64,000 nt of DNA, from contig NZ_JABWRE020000001.1 in assembly GCF_014268815.2 (NCBI RefSeq), forward strand, positions 2,051,001 through 2,115,000, read 5' to 3'. The stretch comes from Pseudomonas urmiensis (lineage in GTDB: Bacteria; Pseudomonadota; Gammaproteobacteria; Pseudomonadales; Pseudomonadaceae). This document shows, piece by piece, positions 63,352 through 64,000 of this stretch. The translations under genes and the position numbers were made by a program. The first letter of the stretch is position 1; the number at the start of each line of letters is the position of its first letter. Under the pieces are notes generated by a model. It was not told where the DNA came from and did not search any database. It saw only the letters and a list, made by a program, of their open reading frames with translations.

Positions 63352-64000
63352 ATGTCCGAATTCAGTCTGCTCGACCCGTTCCAGTCGGCCACCATACCGC
63401 TGGGTGACTGGGTGCAAGCCACCCTTAACTTCCTGGTGCACAACTTTCGCGATGTGTTCCGCGCCATTCGCTGGCCGATCGACCAAGTGCTCAATGGCAT
63501 CGAGATGATCTTGCAGAGCATCCCGCCGAGCATCGGCATCCTGCTTTCGTCCCTGCTGGGTTGGCAGCTGGCGGGCAAGCGCATGGCCCTGTTGTGTTTT
63601 GTGACCTTGACCCTGCTTGGCCTGATCGGCGTGTGGTCGGCGTCGATGACCACCCTGGCGCTGGTGTTGACCTCGGTGTTCTTCTGCGCCGTGATCGGCA
63701 TTCCGCTGGGCATCTTCTGTGCGCGCAGCAATCGCCTGGAGCAGGTGGTGCGGCCGGTGCTCGATGCGATGCAGACGCTGCCGGCGTTCGTCTACCTGGT
63801 GCCGGTGGTGATGCTGTTTGGCATCGGCAACGTGCCTGGGGTGTTGGTCACCATCGTATTTGCCTTGCCGCCCTTGGTACGCCTGACCAACCTGGGGATT
63901 CGCCAGGTGCCGGAAGACAAGATCGAAGCCGCCCGTGCCTTTGGCTGCACGCCCCGGCAGATGCTGACCCGGGTACAACTGCCGCTGGCCACCTCGACCA
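63352..64000 (+). CDS. proW: Quaternary-amine / betaine-proline ABC transporter permease (ProW), partial
   Basis: The frame opens at ATG 63352 (MSEFSLLDPFQSA) with GAGG upstream and runs off the right edge with 216 codons present. It has an N-terminal soluble lead, helices near LLSSLLGWQLAG and ALLCFVTLTLLGLIGVW, and ABC-permease blocks ALVLTSVFFCAVIGIPLG and the EAA-like region VPEDKIEAARAFGCTP. These are typical of ProW/OpuAB permeases. It is 31 bases after proV and likely co-transcribed. The C-terminal end and the binding-protein gene must lie outside. Confidence 0.92.
   Translation, partial: MSEFSLLDPFQSATIPLGDWVQATLNFLVHNFRDVFRAIRWPIDQVLNGIEMILQSIPPSIGILLSSLLGWQLAGKRMALLCFVTLTLLGLIGVWSASMTTLALVLTSVFFCAVIGIPLGIFCARSNRLEQVVRPVLDAMQTLPAFVYLVPVVMLFGIGNVPGVLVTIVFALPPLVRLTNLGIRQVPEDKIEAARAFGCTPRQMLTRVQLPLATST

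Overview
The window reads as chromosome of a Pseudomonas, most likely of the P. putida / P. fluorescens side of the genus. The grounds are the GC-rich coding style, gene families with close Pseudomonas counterparts (gamma-glutamyl polyamine catabolism, PagL, PACE exporter, GapN-like dehydrogenase), one degenerate copy of a P. putida-type REP element, and the absence of phage, IS, tRNA or rRNA sequence. I recognised genes by reading translations and motifs; no database search was possible.

Layout. (1) 1-5970, minus strand: wecB-nfrB-nfrA, the locus of the phage N4 receptor / c-di-GMP-dependent ManNAc glycan pathway. nfrB is broken by a one-base deletion and nfrA runs off the left edge. (2) 6158-13218: a PACE exporter; an isoleucine-rich leader peptide with an intrinsic terminator in front of ilvA; a YiaY-type alcohol dehydrogenase; an unrecognised CxC...C protein; a VOC protein with a perfect SOS box upstream; a GapN-like dehydrogenase. 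(3) 13359-15593: a membrane CHASE-GGDEF-EAL protein. (4) 31637 down to 15613, minus strand: a tightly packed 15-gene Wzx/Wzy exopolysaccharide operon running ugd, UDP-hexuronate epimerase, priming transferase, CpsD-like protein, outer-membrane exporter, chain-length protein, GT4, Wzy, two GT2, polysaccharide deacetylase, Wzx, two GNAT proteins, YdjC-type deacetylase. Its 390-bp upstream region carries a FleQ-like site and separates it from a divergent sulfatase/phosphotransferase-fold membrane protein.

(5) 33743-37687: LysR (DsdC-like), L-serine dehydratase and serine transporter, a serine-use module. (6) 37759-41215: a DUF3313-type lipoprotein, an OafA-type acyltransferase with SGNH domain, and an orphan antitoxin-like HTH gene with a clear promoter/operator. 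(7) 41234-50486: polyamine catabolism (glutamyl-polyamine synthetase, binding protein, FAD oxidase, AraC regulator), a UvrD-like helicase of unknown role, and succinate-semialdehyde dehydrogenase with its divergent LysR. Together these cover the first two and the last steps from putrescine through GABA to succinate. (8) 50570-60728: small periplasmic protein, PhyH-type dioxygenase, PagL, UspE, MocA-like transferase, a double Asp/Glu racemase with a dicarboxylate symporter and LysR, an inositol-phosphatase-family protein, a lipoprotein and a lipid-anchored hydrolase. (9) 60830-64000: LysR divergent from proV-proW, with proW cut by the right edge.

Three separate features point to c-di-GMP control of surface glycans: the MshEN-type repeats of NfrB, the GGDEF-EAL gene that converges on the exopolysaccharide operon, and the FleQ-like site at the head of that operon. 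The strongest new observations are the ilvA attenuator, the nfrB frameshift, the unnamed exopolysaccharide locus with its degenerate kinase-like protein, the SOS box, and the orphan HTH promoter/operator.
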